Assembly: GCF_036013745.1 (NCBI RefSeq)
Contig: NZ_CP107880.1
Span: forward strand, 620,001 to 684,000
From: Streptomyces sp. NBC_00483
GTDB lineage: Bacteria; Actinomycetota; Actinomycetes; Streptomycetales; Streptomycetaceae
Reading direction: 5' to 3'
Length of the DNA stretch: 64,000 nt
The notes under the pieces were generated by a model, which did no database searches, was not told the DNA's origin, and saw nothing but the letters and a program-made list of their open reading frames with translations. Positions within the stretch are counted from its first letter, which is position 1. The number at the start of each line of letters is the position of its first letter. The position numbers and the translations under genes are program-made. This document shows positions 44,581-53,382 of the stretch, piece after piece.

Positions 44581-45576
44581 TCACTGTTGGGCCTTGGGAG
44601 ACCGGTCGACGAAGGATGTGGGGACGCGTTCGCCTGCGGCCGCGCGCCCGGCGATGAGGTCCACGACCCCGCGTACGCCGAGGCGTCCGATCTCCGCCGC
44701 GTCCTGGCGGACCGCGCTGATGGGTGGCGAGGCGAACTCGAACCAGTCGAGGTCGTCGACGGACACGACCTCGATCCGGGCCGCCTGTTCGACGCCGAGC
44801 CGCTCGCGCAGCGCACGTACGGCGCCGAGGGTGGTCAGGCCGTTCGCACCGAAGACCGCCGTGAACGGGACGCCGCGGTCGAGGATGCGGTGCATGGCCT
44901 TGGCCGCTCCGTCGGCGAGGAAGTCACCTGCCTCCAACAGCCCTTGGTCGGTACTGATGCCGTGCCGCTCGCGCCCGGCGAGGTAGGCGGCGCGGCGCTC
45001 GGCGCCGGTGGAGATGGTGTCGGGGCCCCCGATGAAGGCGACGTCGCGATGCCCGCGCCGCTGCAGCCAGTCGAGCACCTGCCCGACGCCCTGCGCGTTG
45101 TCCGTGCCGTACATCGGCGCGTCGATGCCGTCGATGGTGCGGTTGAGGAAGACGAGCGGAAGGCCGGAGGCGACGGTGGCGGCGAGCTGCGGCGAGACGG
45201 TGCTCTGCGGCGCGAACAGCAGGCCGTCGATGCGCTGGGAGGCGAAGGTCTGCAGGTAGGCGTCGGCCTGGTCGGCGTCCTCGTTGGCGTTGGCCAGCAG
45301 GACGGTGTAGCCGTGCCGGCGGGCCTCCTGCTCGGCGGCGTGCGCCAGTTCGGAGAAGAACGGGTTGCGGATGTCCGAGACGAGCAGTCCCAGTACGTCG
45401 GTCCGGGCCCGCCGCAGCGCACGGGCGGGCCCGTTGGCGATGTAGCCCAACTCGGCGGCGGCCGCCAGCACTCGGGCGCGGGAGTCGACCGAGGTCTGAC
45501 TGCTCCCACTGAGCACCCGGGATGCGGTCCCCAGCGCGACCCCGGCCCGCGCCGCGACGTCCTTGATCGTGGCCAT
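44581..45576 (-). CDS. LacI-family transcriptional regulator
   Basis: A 331-residue repressor. The N-terminal helix-turn-helix and hinge helix are seen in ATIKDVAARAGVALGTASRV, followed by a periplasmic-binding-protein-like effector domain (LGLLVSDIRNPFFSEL, VAFIGG). The ATG at 45576 follows GAGGAGG and GGAG sites. It is the first gene of the group with the isomerase and the MHS transporter. A perfect LacI-type operator lies 29-42 bp upstream, so it probably represses its own operon and is released by a sugar or sugar phosphate. Confidence 0.93.
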   Translation of the reverse strand: MATIKDVAARAGVALGTASRVLSGSSQTSVDSRARVLAAAAELGYIANGPARALRRARTDVLGLLVSDIRNPFFSELAHAAEQEARRHGYTVLLANANEDADQADAYLQTFASQRIDGLLFAPQSTVSPQLAATVASGLPLVFLNRTIDGIDAPMYGTDNAQGVGQVLDWLQRRGHRDVAFIGGPDTISTGAERRAAYLAGRERHGISTDQGLLEAGDFLADGAAKAMHRILDRGVPFTAVFGANGLTTLGAVRALRERLGVEQAARIEVVSVDDLDWFEFASPPISAVRQDAAEIGRLGVRGVVDLIAGRAAAGERVPTSFVDRSPKAQQ

Positions 45577-45603
45577 CCGTTGCTCCACCTCCTCGTGGAT
45601 TCC

Positions 45604-45619
45604 ATGGAAACGTTTCCAT
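45604..45619. promoter_or_regulatory. LacI-family operator
   Basis: A perfect 16-bp palindrome centred on a CG (core TGGAAACGTTTCCA, 45605-45618), the classical LacI/GalR operator form, just upstream of the LacI-family gene. Confidence 0.85.
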
Positions 45620-45686
45620 AGCATGGATGACTTTAAGATCGCATACGGGGCGGGGCGCGGGCAAGAGGTTGGGGTGACCGGGCCGG

Positions 45687-46697
45687 TCAGTCAGGTACCC
45701 CGCTCTGGTCCGACCCACCACGCGGCGACGCGTCCTGGGCCGGCACGGACGGGGCATCAGGTGTCGAGCGCCGAGCGGCGGTGTACGGGACGCTTCTGCG
45801 GTGGATCGCCTTGAAGGTGTCGTTCAGCGCGGTCGCACTGTGGTCGTAGCAACGCTGCGCCACCCCCACGAAGAGGCAGTCCACGACGGCGAGTTGGGCG
45901 GTTCGGCTGACGGTCGCCCCTGAGCGCAGCGGCATCTCCCGGACCGACGTGGTGAGTACGAGATCGGCGCTTTCGGCCAGCGGCGAGCGCGGGAAGTTCG
46001 TCAGGGCCACGGTCGTCGCCCCGCGTTCGGCCGCCGCCTGCAGCGGGTCGAGGGTGTCCGCCGTGGTGCCGGAGTGCGAGATGCCCAGGGCGACATCCCC
46101 CGGCCGAAGCAGCGCGGTGGCGGTCAGCGCGGCGTGGGCGTCCGTCCACACGAAGGCCATCAGGCCGATCCGGTGCAGCTTTTGATGGAGATCCGCCGCC
46201 ACGAACCCACTGGCCCCCACGCCGAAGATGTCGATGCGCCGGGCACCGCCTACGGCCTCGACGACGCGTTTCAGTACGTCGATGTCGAGTTGCGCACGGG
46301 TCTCTTCGAGCCCTCGCGCCTCATGGAAGACGATCTTGTCCGCGATCTCGTCGAGGGTGTCCGTCTCGCTGATGTCGGTGTGACTGTGCGTCCGCGGCTG
46401 GCTCTGCGCGTTCTCCAACGCGACGGCCCCTGCGAGCGCGAGGCGCAATTCGGGGTAGCTCCGCAGGCCGTTGGTCCGACAGAAGCGCATCACGGTGGTG
46501 ACCGAGGTCCGGGCCCGGTCCGCGAGCACACCGATGCTCCAACGCGAGGCCTGGGCAGGGTCTTCGATGATGGCTTCGGCCACCCGCTGTTCGGCGGGCG
46601 CGAGGGCGGGGAGCGCCGAGCGGATGCGCACCAGGATGTCTCCGGACGGCTCTCCGGCACTCTCGTTCGAGTCGGTGCGTGTGGTCGGACGACCCAT
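45687..46697 (-). CDS. RpiR/MurR-family transcriptional regulator with SIS domain
   Basis: A 336-residue regulator with an N-terminal RpiR helix-turn-helix (about residues 25-100, with WSIGVLADRARTSVTTVMRF) and a C-terminal SIS sugar-phosphate-binding domain (about 145-290, with DIFGVGASGFVAADLHQK and GISHSGTTADT). SIS domains in this family sense phosphorylated amino sugars or hexoses. ATG at 46697 has GGGGAGG six bases upstream. The gene is divergent from a GlcNAc-kinase-like gene, and a long inverted repeat lies between them, so it probably controls the sugar kinase / porter / sulfatase genes. Confidence 0.92.
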   Translation of the reverse strand: MGRPTTRTDSNESAGEPSGDILVRIRSALPALAPAEQRVAEAIIEDPAQASRWSIGVLADRARTSVTTVMRFCRTNGLRSYPELRLALAGAVALENAQSQPRTHSHTDISETDTLDEIADKIVFHEARGLEETRAQLDIDVLKRVVEAVGGARRIDIFGVGASGFVAADLHQKLHRIGLMAFVWTDAHAALTATALLRPGDVALGISHSGTTADTLDPLQAAAERGATTVALTNFPRSPLAESADLVLTTSVREMPLRSGATVSRTAQLAVVDCLFVGVAQRCYDHSATALNDTFKAIHRRSVPYTAARRSTPDAPSVPAQDASPRGGSDQSGVPD

Positions 46698-46746
46698 GTG
46701 AAGCCTCCCCGTGTGTGGGGACCAGCGTAGGCGCAACCTCGCACAC

Positions 46747-46790
46747 GTCAATAAGTAACCCCGAGACGAACTCCCCCGAAACTTATTGAC
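46747..46790. promoter_or_regulatory. Inverted repeat between RpiR regulator and kinase operon
   Basis: Perfect 10-bp arms GTCAATAAGT (46747-46756) and ACTTATTGAC (46781-46790) with a 24-bp centre. The right arm runs into a TTGACA hexamer (46786-46791), with GATACT 18 bp further on, a possible promoter for the rightward operon. RpiR dimers bind inverted repeats, so this is a good operator candidate. Confidence 0.6.
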
Positions 46791-46987
46791 ATTGACCTCT
46801 GACCGTTCCGATACTGGCCCGCGTCACGACGACCTTCACCGGCCGTTCGGACGAGGTCCTGCCCGGCACCACCAGCCCTTGCCACGCGGCTGTTCGACCT
46901 CACGAATCCATGGAGCGACCGACCCCCAGCTGCTCCCTGGCTTCGGCACACGCACGTAATCCACTGGTTCCCTTCTGCCTCTGTGAG

Positions 46988-47959
46988 GTGAGCGCCCTGA
47001 CTGCCGTCCTGGCTGTAGATGTAGGCAAAACCGGCTGCCGAGCCGCTCTTTGGACGCACACGTCCGCCACCACACCGCCCGAGATCCGTGAGGCTTCCGG
47101 AGCACCCGGTCTGGCAGGCCCCGATGGTGTGACGCTCACCGAGAAGGCCGTGCTCACCGCGGGGCGCACCGTCCTCGACCAGGCCGGCGTCCCGGCACCC
47201 ACCGCGGTGTGCGTCGGGGCCGCAGGGGCGGCCACCGCCCCGCAAGCCGCCGACGAACTGGCACGGCGACTGCGGTCCAGCCTTGCCGCGGACGAGGTCG
47301 CGGTCACCAGTGACGCGATCACCTCGCATGCCGGTGCCCTTGGTGGCTCGGCGGGCATCGTGCTCGCGGCGGGGACCGGAACGGTCGCCGTGGGCTTCGG
47401 ACATGACGGTTCGTTCGCACGGGCCGACGGCTGGGGCCCGTGGCTGGGCGACGAGGGCAGCGGTTCGTGGATCGGGCGGGCCGGGCTGCGCGCCGCCCTC
47501 AGGGCCCACGACGGCCGAGGTCCGGAGAGTCTCCTCGCGCAGGCCGCCCGACAGCAGTACGGCCCGCTGGAACAGCTGCCCGCCGCGCTGGACCAGGGCG
47601 GCAACACCGCCCGGGCGACCGCGGCCTTCGCGCCCGCCGTCGCGAAGGCGGCCGCCGCGGGCGACTCGGTCGCGGACGCCATCCTGCGCGAGGCCGCGAC
47701 CGCATGGTGCGAGACGGTCATCGCCGTGGCACGCCGGCTCGGTGACACATCACCGCTGCCGGTGACGGTGACGGGAGGGCTCGCCCACTTGGAGGGCGCA
47801 CTGCCGACCGAGTTCGACACCCTCCTTCTCACATCCGGGCGCGAACTGCCGCGCGTACAGCCTCTGGGCGGTTCCCTTGAGGGGGCCCGTCTGCTCGCCT
47901 CGCGGCGCGATGCCCCTCACGAGGCCTTTGTCACCAGGGTCGGCCTGTCATCCGTGTGA
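46988..47959 (+). CDS. N-acetylglucosamine kinase-like ATPase (BadF/BadG/BcrA/BcrD family)
   Basis: A 323-residue sugar kinase of the actin-fold family. It begins with a phosphate-1 loop (VLAVDVGKTGCRAAL) and has an adenosine/phosphate-2 region (GIVLAAGTGTVAVGF) and GWGPWLGDEGSGSWIG, which is characteristic of GlcNAc and glucosamine kinases of this family. It would phosphorylate an amino sugar in the cytoplasm. The GTG at 46988 is preferred because the conserved core begins eight residues later. An in-frame ATG at 46910 would add 26 residues without homology character. It is the first rightward gene opposite the RpiR regulator, and the sugar porter follows after about 160 bp. Confidence 0.85.
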   Translation: MSALTAVLAVDVGKTGCRAALWTHTSATTPPEIREASGAPGLAGPDGVTLTEKAVLTAGRTVLDQAGVPAPTAVCVGAAGAATAPQAADELARRLRSSLAADEVAVTSDAITSHAGALGGSAGIVLAAGTGTVAVGFGHDGSFARADGWGPWLGDEGSGSWIGRAGLRAALRAHDGRGPESLLAQAARQQYGPLEQLPAALDQGGNTARATAAFAPAVAKAAAAGDSVADAILREAATAWCETVIAVARRLGDTSPLPVTVTGGLAHLEGALPTEFDTLLLTSGRELPRVQPLGGSLEGARLLASRRDAPHEAFVTRVGLSSV

Positions 47960-47960
47960 G

Positions 47961-47983
47961 CCGCTCCAGCCGCATCGGAGCGG
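47961..47983 (+). terminator. Hairpin after the kinase gene
   Basis: CCGCTCC (47961-47967) pairs with GGAGCGG (47977-47983) across a 9-base loop, directly after the stop codon. It may terminate or attenuate transcription before the sugar porter gene. Confidence 0.45.
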
Positions 47984-47986
47984 TTC

Positions 47987-48052
47987 GGTTCCGTCGGCGT
48001 CCCTGCTCGGTTCCGCCGGCGTCCCTGCTCGTTTCCGCCGGAGTCTCCGCTC
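47987..48052. repeat. Three tandem 22-bp repeats
   Basis: Three contiguous 22-bp units at 47987-48008, 48009-48030 and 48031-48052, each of the form G-K-TTCCG-Y-CGG-M-GTC. Units 1 and 2 differ at one base, and unit 3 has diverged. They lie between the kinase and the sugar porter, upstream of the porter ribosome site. Function unknown. Confidence 0.85.
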
Positions 48053-48117
48053 GCCCCCACGCATCACCTCGCCCGTGTTCATGAGCTTCGCCAACCCACT
48101 GGACAGAAAGGCTCGTT

Positions 48118-49566
48118 GTGAGACTCCCCATGCGTTCGTCGGAGCGGACATCAGGAGCGGGCAGGCCGCCCCTCGCCATCGTCGGCAGCGCCGCCGCCGT
48201 CGGTGTCATCTACGGCTATGACGTGGGCGCCAGCGCGGGTGCGCTGCTGTTCCTCCCCGGCGACTTCGATCTCACCATGGCCCAGGCCGCCTCGATCGTG
48301 ACGATCCTCGGCGTCGGCCAGTTGATCGGCGCCCTGGTCGCGGGCCGCCTCATCAACGCGATCGGGCGCAGGGGCGGCATGCTGGTCGTCACCGCCGGCT
48401 TCGCGGTCTTCGCCCTCACCTGCGCCGCGGCCCCGAACCTGCTGGTCCTCGACGCGTCCCGGCTCCTGCTCGGCGTCGCCATCGGGATATCCACCGTCGC
48501 CGCACCGGTGTACGTCGCCGAGTCCTCACCGGCCACGAACCGCGGTGGGCTGGTCATCATCTACCAACTCGCCAACTGCATCGGCATCATGCTGGCCTAC
48601 GCCGTCGCGTACCTCCTGGCTCCCACCGAGTCCTGGCGATGGATTCTGGGCGTGGCCGCCGTTCCGGCGGTCGCCGTCTTCTGGGTGCTGTGCACGCGCA
48701 TGGACACACCACGCTGGTACGTGATGAAGGGGCGGCACCGCCAGGCGGAGGAAGCGCTGCGCAAGCTCGGCCGTGACGTCGACACGGTCCGGGCACTCGC
48801 CGACCTCCGAGCCACGCTCGCCACCCAGGAGGCGGGCCCCCGCCGTCGCGGTGAGACCGTGCGCACACTCCTGCGTCCGCCCTATCTCCGGGCCCTTGTC
48901 TTCCTGGTGGGTCTGGGCGCCATCATGAAGCTGACCGGCATCAACGCACTCGTCTACTACAAGCCTCTGATCCTGCAGTCCATGGGGTTCAGCGGCTACA
49001 CCTCGCTCCTGCTGATCCCCGCGGCCATCCAGGTGGTCACCGCGGTCGCCACCACGTTCTCGGCGCTCCGGGTCGACCGGATCGGACGGCGTCCACTGAT
49101 GCTGACCGGCCTCGCGGTCATGGCGGTCGCGCACGGTCTGATCGCGCTCACGTACGTCACCGGCGTGCGGACCACCACGACGCAGGTGCTGGCCATCCTC
49201 GGGTTCGTGCTCTTCCAGGCCGGATTCGGGCTGGGTCTCGGCGCGTTGATCTGGGTGTACGCCTCGGAGAGTCTCCCGGGATCACTGCGCGCGGCGGGCG
49301 CGTCCATCACGCTGACCGTCGACTACGGCATCAACCTGTTCATCGCGCAGTTCTTCCTCACGATCCTCAACGCCGTCGGCGGCGAGGTCGTCTTCATCGG
49401 ATTCGTCGTCATCACCCTCGCCTCGTGGGCCTTCATGTGGAAGCTGGCGCCCGAGACCAAGGGGCGTCCGCTCGAAAGCATCAAGCAGTACTGGGAGAAC
49501 GGCGGCAAATGGCCCGAGACCGCCCCGGTGAAGCACCCCGCTCCCCCACAGCCCGAAACCATCTGA
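48118..49566 (+). CDS. Sugar-porter (SP) family MFS transporter
   Basis: A 482-residue, twelve-helix permease of the sugar porter family. Visible signatures are GYDVGASAGALL in helix 1, the GRLINAIGRRGG loop, PVYVAESSPATNRGGLV after helix 4, a central loop ending before helix 7, and the terminal PETKGRPLES motif that closes this family. It imports a monosaccharide with a proton. GTG at 48118 has an AAAGG site six bases upstream; ATG at 48130 is an alternative. It sits between the GlcNAc-type kinase and the sulfatase, which suggests uptake of an amino sugar released from a sulfated glycan. Confidence 0.92.
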   Translation: MRLPMRSSERTSGAGRPPLAIVGSAAAVGVIYGYDVGASAGALLFLPGDFDLTMAQAASIVTILGVGQLIGALVAGRLINAIGRRGGMLVVTAGFAVFALTCAAAPNLLVLDASRLLLGVAIGISTVAAPVYVAESSPATNRGGLVIIYQLANCIGIMLAYAVAYLLAPTESWRWILGVAAVPAVAVFWVLCTRMDTPRWYVMKGRHRQAEEALRKLGRDVDTVRALADLRATLATQEAGPRRRGETVRTLLRPPYLRALVFLVGLGAIMKLTGINALVYYKPLILQSMGFSGYTSLLLIPAAIQVVTAVATTFSALRVDRIGRRPLMLTGLAVMAVAHGLIALTYVTGVRTTTTQVLAILGFVLFQAGFGLGLGALIWVYASESLPGSLRAAGASITLTVDYGINLFIAQFFLTILNAVGGEVVFIGFVVITLASWAFMWKLAPETKGRPLESIKQYWENGGKWPETAPVKHPAPPQPETI

Positions 49567-49597
49567 CCGGCCGACAGCACGTGAAAGAGACCTCCGC

Positions 49598-51112
49598 ATG
49601 ACCGACCGCATGACCGACAAGCCCAACATCCTCTTCCTGATGACCGATCAGCACCGGATCGACACCCTCGGCTGCTACGGGAACGACGTCGTCCGCACCC
49701 CGAACCTCGACCGGATCGCCGGCGACGGAGCCAGGCTGGACCGCTGCTACACCCCGACCGCCATCTGCACGCCCGCCCGCGCAAGCCTTCTCACCGGCCT
49801 GCACCCGTTCCGGCACCAGCTGCTCGCCAACTACGAGTGGAACAGCGGGGGCCGCGAAGAGCTGCCGGACGGGCTCCCCATCCTGTCCCGTGAGCTCAGG
49901 TCGGCCGGCTACAACGTCGGACACGTCGGCAAGTGGCATGTCGGGCGCGACCGCGGACCCGAGTACTACGGACACGACGCCGAGCACCTGCCCGGCGCTC
50001 TCAACGGCACCAACCTTCCGGGCTACCTCGACTGGCTGGACCGTACGGGCCAAGTGAAGCCACAGGTCAGGGACGCCACGCACGGCGTCCTGCCCGACGG
50101 ATCACCCGGCCATCTCATCGCCGGCCGGCTCGACCAGCCGACGGAGGCCTCCTTCGAGCAGTTCCTCACCGACAGGGCGCTCGACACCCTGCGCGGCTAC
50201 GTCACCGACCACCAGGCCGACGGCAAGCCGTTCTACCTCGCCTGCCAGTACTTCGGCCCGCACCTTCCCTACCTGGTGCCGGACAAGTACTTCGACATGT
50301 ACGACCCCGCGGACGTGGTGCTCCCCGCCTCGATGGCGGAGACCTTCGCGGGCAAGCCCGCGGTGCAGGAGCGGTACAAGGACTACTGGTCCGCCGACCA
50401 CTTCAGCCCCGACCAATGGCGCAAGCTGATCGCCGTGTACTGGGGTTACGTCACGATGATCGACGACCAGATCGGCAGGCTGCTCGACGTTCTGGACGAC
50501 GCCGGGCTCTACGACAGCACGGCCATCATGTTCACCGCCGACCACGGCGAATTCACCGGAGCCCACCGCCTCAACGACAAGGGCCCCGCGATGTACGAGG
50601 ACATCTACCGCATCCCCGGGCTCGTCCGCGTGCCGGGGGCGGAGCCGACGCGGGTCCGGCAGTTCACCTCGCTCATCGACTTCACCGCCACCATCCGCGA
50701 ACTCGCCGGCATCACTCCGGACATCCCGGGCGACGGGCAGAGCCTGCTCCCGCTGATCCGCGGCGAGGAGCCGTCGGACTGGCGCCCGCACATCCTTGCC
50801 GAGTTCCACGGACACCACTTCCCCTACCCGCAGCGCATGATCCGGACCGACCGCTACAAGCTCGTCTGGAACCCCGAGAGCGTCAACGAGCTGTACGACC
50901 TGGAAGAGGACCCGCACGAACTGCTCAACGTGTACACCTCCCCCGCCCATCGCACCGTGCGACGGGAGTTGAGCGACAAGCTGTACACGGAGCTCCGCGC
51001 CCGCGGCGACATGTTCTACCGCTGGATGCACTTCATGGCGGACCTCGACCGCACCGACCGCGACACCACGGACACGGGCGCACAGCCCCAGCGCCGCCCC
51101 GTGGTGTCGTGA
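49598..51112 (+). CDS. Type I (formylglycine-dependent) sulfatase
   Basis: A 504-residue arylsulfatase-type enzyme. The catalytic motif CTPARASLLTG (around residue 57) has the cysteine that is converted to formylglycine; the conserved C-x-P-x-R core and the second motif GHVGKWHVG are intact. Metal ligands are seen in FLMTDQH near the N terminus and in FTADHGE. There is no signal peptide, so it should act in the cytoplasm on imported sulfated substrates. It follows the sugar porter by 31 bp, in an apparent operon with a GlcNAc-type kinase. Desulfation of a sulfated amino sugar before or after phosphorylation is the simplest inference. Confidence 0.93.
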   Translation: MTDRMTDKPNILFLMTDQHRIDTLGCYGNDVVRTPNLDRIAGDGARLDRCYTPTAICTPARASLLTGLHPFRHQLLANYEWNSGGREELPDGLPILSRELRSAGYNVGHVGKWHVGRDRGPEYYGHDAEHLPGALNGTNLPGYLDWLDRTGQVKPQVRDATHGVLPDGSPGHLIAGRLDQPTEASFEQFLTDRALDTLRGYVTDHQADGKPFYLACQYFGPHLPYLVPDKYFDMYDPADVVLPASMAETFAGKPAVQERYKDYWSADHFSPDQWRKLIAVYWGYVTMIDDQIGRLLDVLDDAGLYDSTAIMFTADHGEFTGAHRLNDKGPAMYEDIYRIPGLVRVPGAEPTRVRQFTSLIDFTATIRELAGITPDIPGDGQSLLPLIRGEEPSDWRPHILAEFHGHHFPYPQRMIRTDRYKLVWNPESVNELYDLEEDPHELLNVYTSPAHRTVRRELSDKLYTELRARGDMFYRWMHFMADLDRTDRDTTDTGAQPQRRPVVS

Positions 51113-51243
51113 GAGCAGCACGACGGATCCGCCGGATCGCCTGCGGCGCCTGATGTCTTTACCCCGCCCACGCTCCGGCGGCATCATGATCCTTCGCGTC
51201 GCCGCACCGGACCGTCCTCGCCGCCTACGAAAGGTCGTTTCCA

Positions 51244-52017
51244 GTGGATGGGCGAATTCAGCAGGTCGAGGCCGTGCTGTTCGACACCTTCGGCACCGTC
51301 GTCGACTGGCGGACCGGAGTCGCGGCCGCCGTCGACGACTTCGCCGCACGGCACGGCCTGACACTCGACGGGACCGCGTTCGCGATGCGCTGGCGGGAGC
51401 TCTACCAGCCGGCGATGGAACCCGTACGCACCGGTCAACGGGGATTCGTGCCGCTCGACGTGCTCCACGCGGAGAACCTGCGGACCGTGCTGGACGAGCA
51501 CGGCGTCGACCCCACGGCGTTCGACGAGACCGAGTTGAGGTGGCTCAACGAGGCGTGGCATCGGCTGCCGGCGTGGGCCGATTCCGTTCCCGGTCTCGAA
51601 CGACTGGCCCGGAGCGTGACGACGGGAGCACTGTCGAACGGCAACCTCGCGCTCCTGTCCCGCCTGGCCAAGCACGCGGGCCTCCCCTGGGACGTGATCG
51701 TCGCCTCCGACATCACCCGCGCGTACAAACCCCAACGCCAGGCCTACGAACGGGCCGCCGCCTTCCTGGGGCTGCGCCCCGAACAGGTCATGCTCGCGGC
51801 AGCACACAACGAAGACCTGCGCGCCGCCCGCGACGTGGGCCTTCGAACCGCCTTCGTCGCCCGCCCGACCGAGTACGGACCCACGCAGACGAAGGACGTG
51901 ACACCCGACGCGGACTGGGACCTGGTGGCGGGAGACCTGGTCCAGCTGGCGACGCTGGTGGGTGACAGGCCCTGGACTGCGGACCGGCATCTCGCGCCGT
52001 TCTGGGGGCGCGAATAG
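51244..52017 (+). CDS. HAD-superfamily hydrolase, haloacid dehalogenase type II-like
   Basis: A 257-residue protein with HAD motif I in VLFDTFGTVVDWR (nucleophilic Asp), motif II in GALSNGN (Ser), the conserved Lys in SDITRAYKPQRQAY, and a motif III region AAAHNEDLRAARDVG, where the usual acidic pair is partly changed to H-N-E-D. The cap domain and DWR element match type II haloacid dehalogenases, but many homologues are phosphatases. It follows the sulfatase by 131 bp and may belong to the same sugar operon. GTG at 51244 has AAAGG nine bases upstream. Confidence 0.87.
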   Translation: MDGRIQQVEAVLFDTFGTVVDWRTGVAAAVDDFAARHGLTLDGTAFAMRWRELYQPAMEPVRTGQRGFVPLDVLHAENLRTVLDEHGVDPTAFDETELRWLNEAWHRLPAWADSVPGLERLARSVTTGALSNGNLALLSRLAKHAGLPWDVIVASDITRAYKPQRQAYERAAAFLGLRPEQVMLAAAHNEDLRAARDVGLRTAFVARPTEYGPTQTKDVTPDADWDLVAGDLVQLATLVGDRPWTADRHLAPFWGRE

Positions 52018-52022
52018 CGGTC

Positions 52023-52892
52023 TCACATGTGGTGCGGCGTTCCGAGCTGGTCCGCGGCGGCCTTCACTGTCTGCTCGAGCAGCACCGCGATGGTCATCGG
52101 CCCGACGCCACCGGGAACCGGGGTGATCAGACCGGCTCGGGTGAGGGCGGTGTCATGGTCCACGTCGCCGACGTTGCCGGGGTTGTAGCCGGCGTCGATC
52201 ACGACCGCACCCGGTTTGATGTCCGCACCGTGGATCAGCCGGGGCCGCCCCACGGCTGCCACCACGATGTCCGCTTCCCTCAGGATCGCCGACAGGTCGG
52301 TGGTGCGGGAGTGGCAGTAGGTCACCGTCGCGTCCTTTGCGAGCAGGAGCATCCCGACCGGCTTGCCGAGAATCGCGCTGCGTCCCACCACCACGGCCCG
52401 CTTGCCGGCGAGTTCGACGTTGTACGCCTCGAGCAACCGCATGATTCCGCCCGGCGTGCACGACACGAAGCCGGGCCGCGCGAAGCTCATCGCGGCGAAG
52501 GAATGCATCGTGACCCCGTCGACGTCCTTCTCCGGCGCGATGGCCTCGAACGCGGCTCGCTCGTCGATGTGCGGGCCGCAAGGGTGCTGCAGCAGGATGC
52601 CGTGCACGTCCGGATCGCCGGACAACTCCGTGAGGGTGCGCACCAGTTCGGCGGTCGTGGTGGTGGCGGGCAGGCCGATGTGCCGGGAGGTGATGCCTGC
52701 CTTCGCGCACCGTGCCCGCTTCATGCGGACGTAGGTGGCGGACGCGGGGTCCTCGCCCACCAGTACCGTCGCCAGACAGGGACTGCCCCCCGTACGTCCG
52801 GTGATCTCCGCCGCCCTGGCGGCGGTCTCCGCGACGATCCGATTGGCGAGGCCGGAGCCGTCCATGAGGTGAGCCGTGCGAGTCTCGGACAT
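52023..52892 (-). CDS. folD: Bifunctional methylenetetrahydrofolate dehydrogenase/cyclohydrolase
   Basis: A 289-residue FolD. It interconverts 5,10-methylene- and 10-formyl-tetrahydrofolate in the cytoplasm with NADP. The catalytic region has the YVRMKRARCAKAGI element with the essential Lys, then GILLQHPCGPHID, where actinomycete FolD usually has Q-L-P-L-P. Also seen are VDGVTMHSFAAM, the Rossmann signature VVVGRSAILGKPVGMLLL and TPVPGGVGPMTIAVLLEQT. The LPLP-to-HPCG change marks it as a divergent subgroup. The ATG at 52892 has GGAGGG five bases upstream. It is convergent with the HAD gene with only five bases between the stop codons. Confidence 0.93.
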   Translation of the reverse strand: MSETRTAHLMDGSGLANRIVAETAARAAEITGRTGGSPCLATVLVGEDPASATYVRMKRARCAKAGITSRHIGLPATTTTAELVRTLTELSGDPDVHGILLQHPCGPHIDERAAFEAIAPEKDVDGVTMHSFAAMSFARPGFVSCTPGGIMRLLEAYNVELAGKRAVVVGRSAILGKPVGMLLLAKDATVTYCHSRTTDLSAILREADIVVAAVGRPRLIHGADIKPGAVVIDAGYNPGNVGDVDHDTALTRAGLITPVPGGVGPMTIAVLLEQTVKAAADQLGTPHHM

Positions 52893-53091
52893 CGTTGCCC
52901 TCCAGGCGTTGCTGACCACTCGCCCAGGCGCACGGCAACGACATCTTGTCGGACCGCTCCCCGGTGGTACTCCACCTCAGCGCCAGTCACGGCCCACGAG
53001 GAACTGTAATGGACACCGCAGCCGCACGGAGCGCGCCGACGAGAAGATCCGATTCGGTGAAAGTCCGCCGAAACGCTCGTAGGATGCCGGG

Positions 53092-53382
53092 GTGCCGAGA
53101 CTCATACCGACGAGCCGCCGCGCGTGGGTTGTCACGTGGGCGGTGCTGTGCGCGGCCGGCCTCGCCGTCACCTTCGGCATCAACGCCTCCTCGGAGCCAG
53201 ACCCGCAACCCGAGAAGCCCGTCAGCGCCCCGTGCGCCGAGCTGATCGCGGGCATCGAGAGGCAGTTGGCCAAGAACGAGGAGGACGGCAGGAAGGACGG
53301 GGTGGTGGCGTTCTCGCGCGTCCGGAGCTCCGGCGAGGACGACTGCCACGAGGCGCTCCGCGACCACTTCGGCGGTGAATGA
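53092..53382 (+). CDS. Small membrane-anchored protein, unknown
   Basis: A 96-residue protein with one N-terminal membrane segment (AWVVTWAVLCAAGLAVTFGI) and an extracytoplasmic tail of about 65 residues with two cysteines. I recognise no family. GTG start, with AGGATG just upstream. Its stop codon overlaps the ATG of the next small gene by four bases, so the two are translated together, and both have the same plan: short N-end, one helix, Pro-rich spacer (EPDPQP / PEPQPTP), then cysteines. It is divergent from folD. Confidence 0.7.
   Translation: MPRLIPTSRRAWVVTWAVLCAAGLAVTFGINASSEPDPQPEKPVSAPCAELIAGIERQLAKNEEDGRKDGVVAFSRVRSSGEDDCHEALRDHFGGE

Noticed and set aside
47987..48052. Tandem repeats as a CRISPR array.
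   Set aside because: The units are contiguous without spacers, only three in number, and there are no cas genes.
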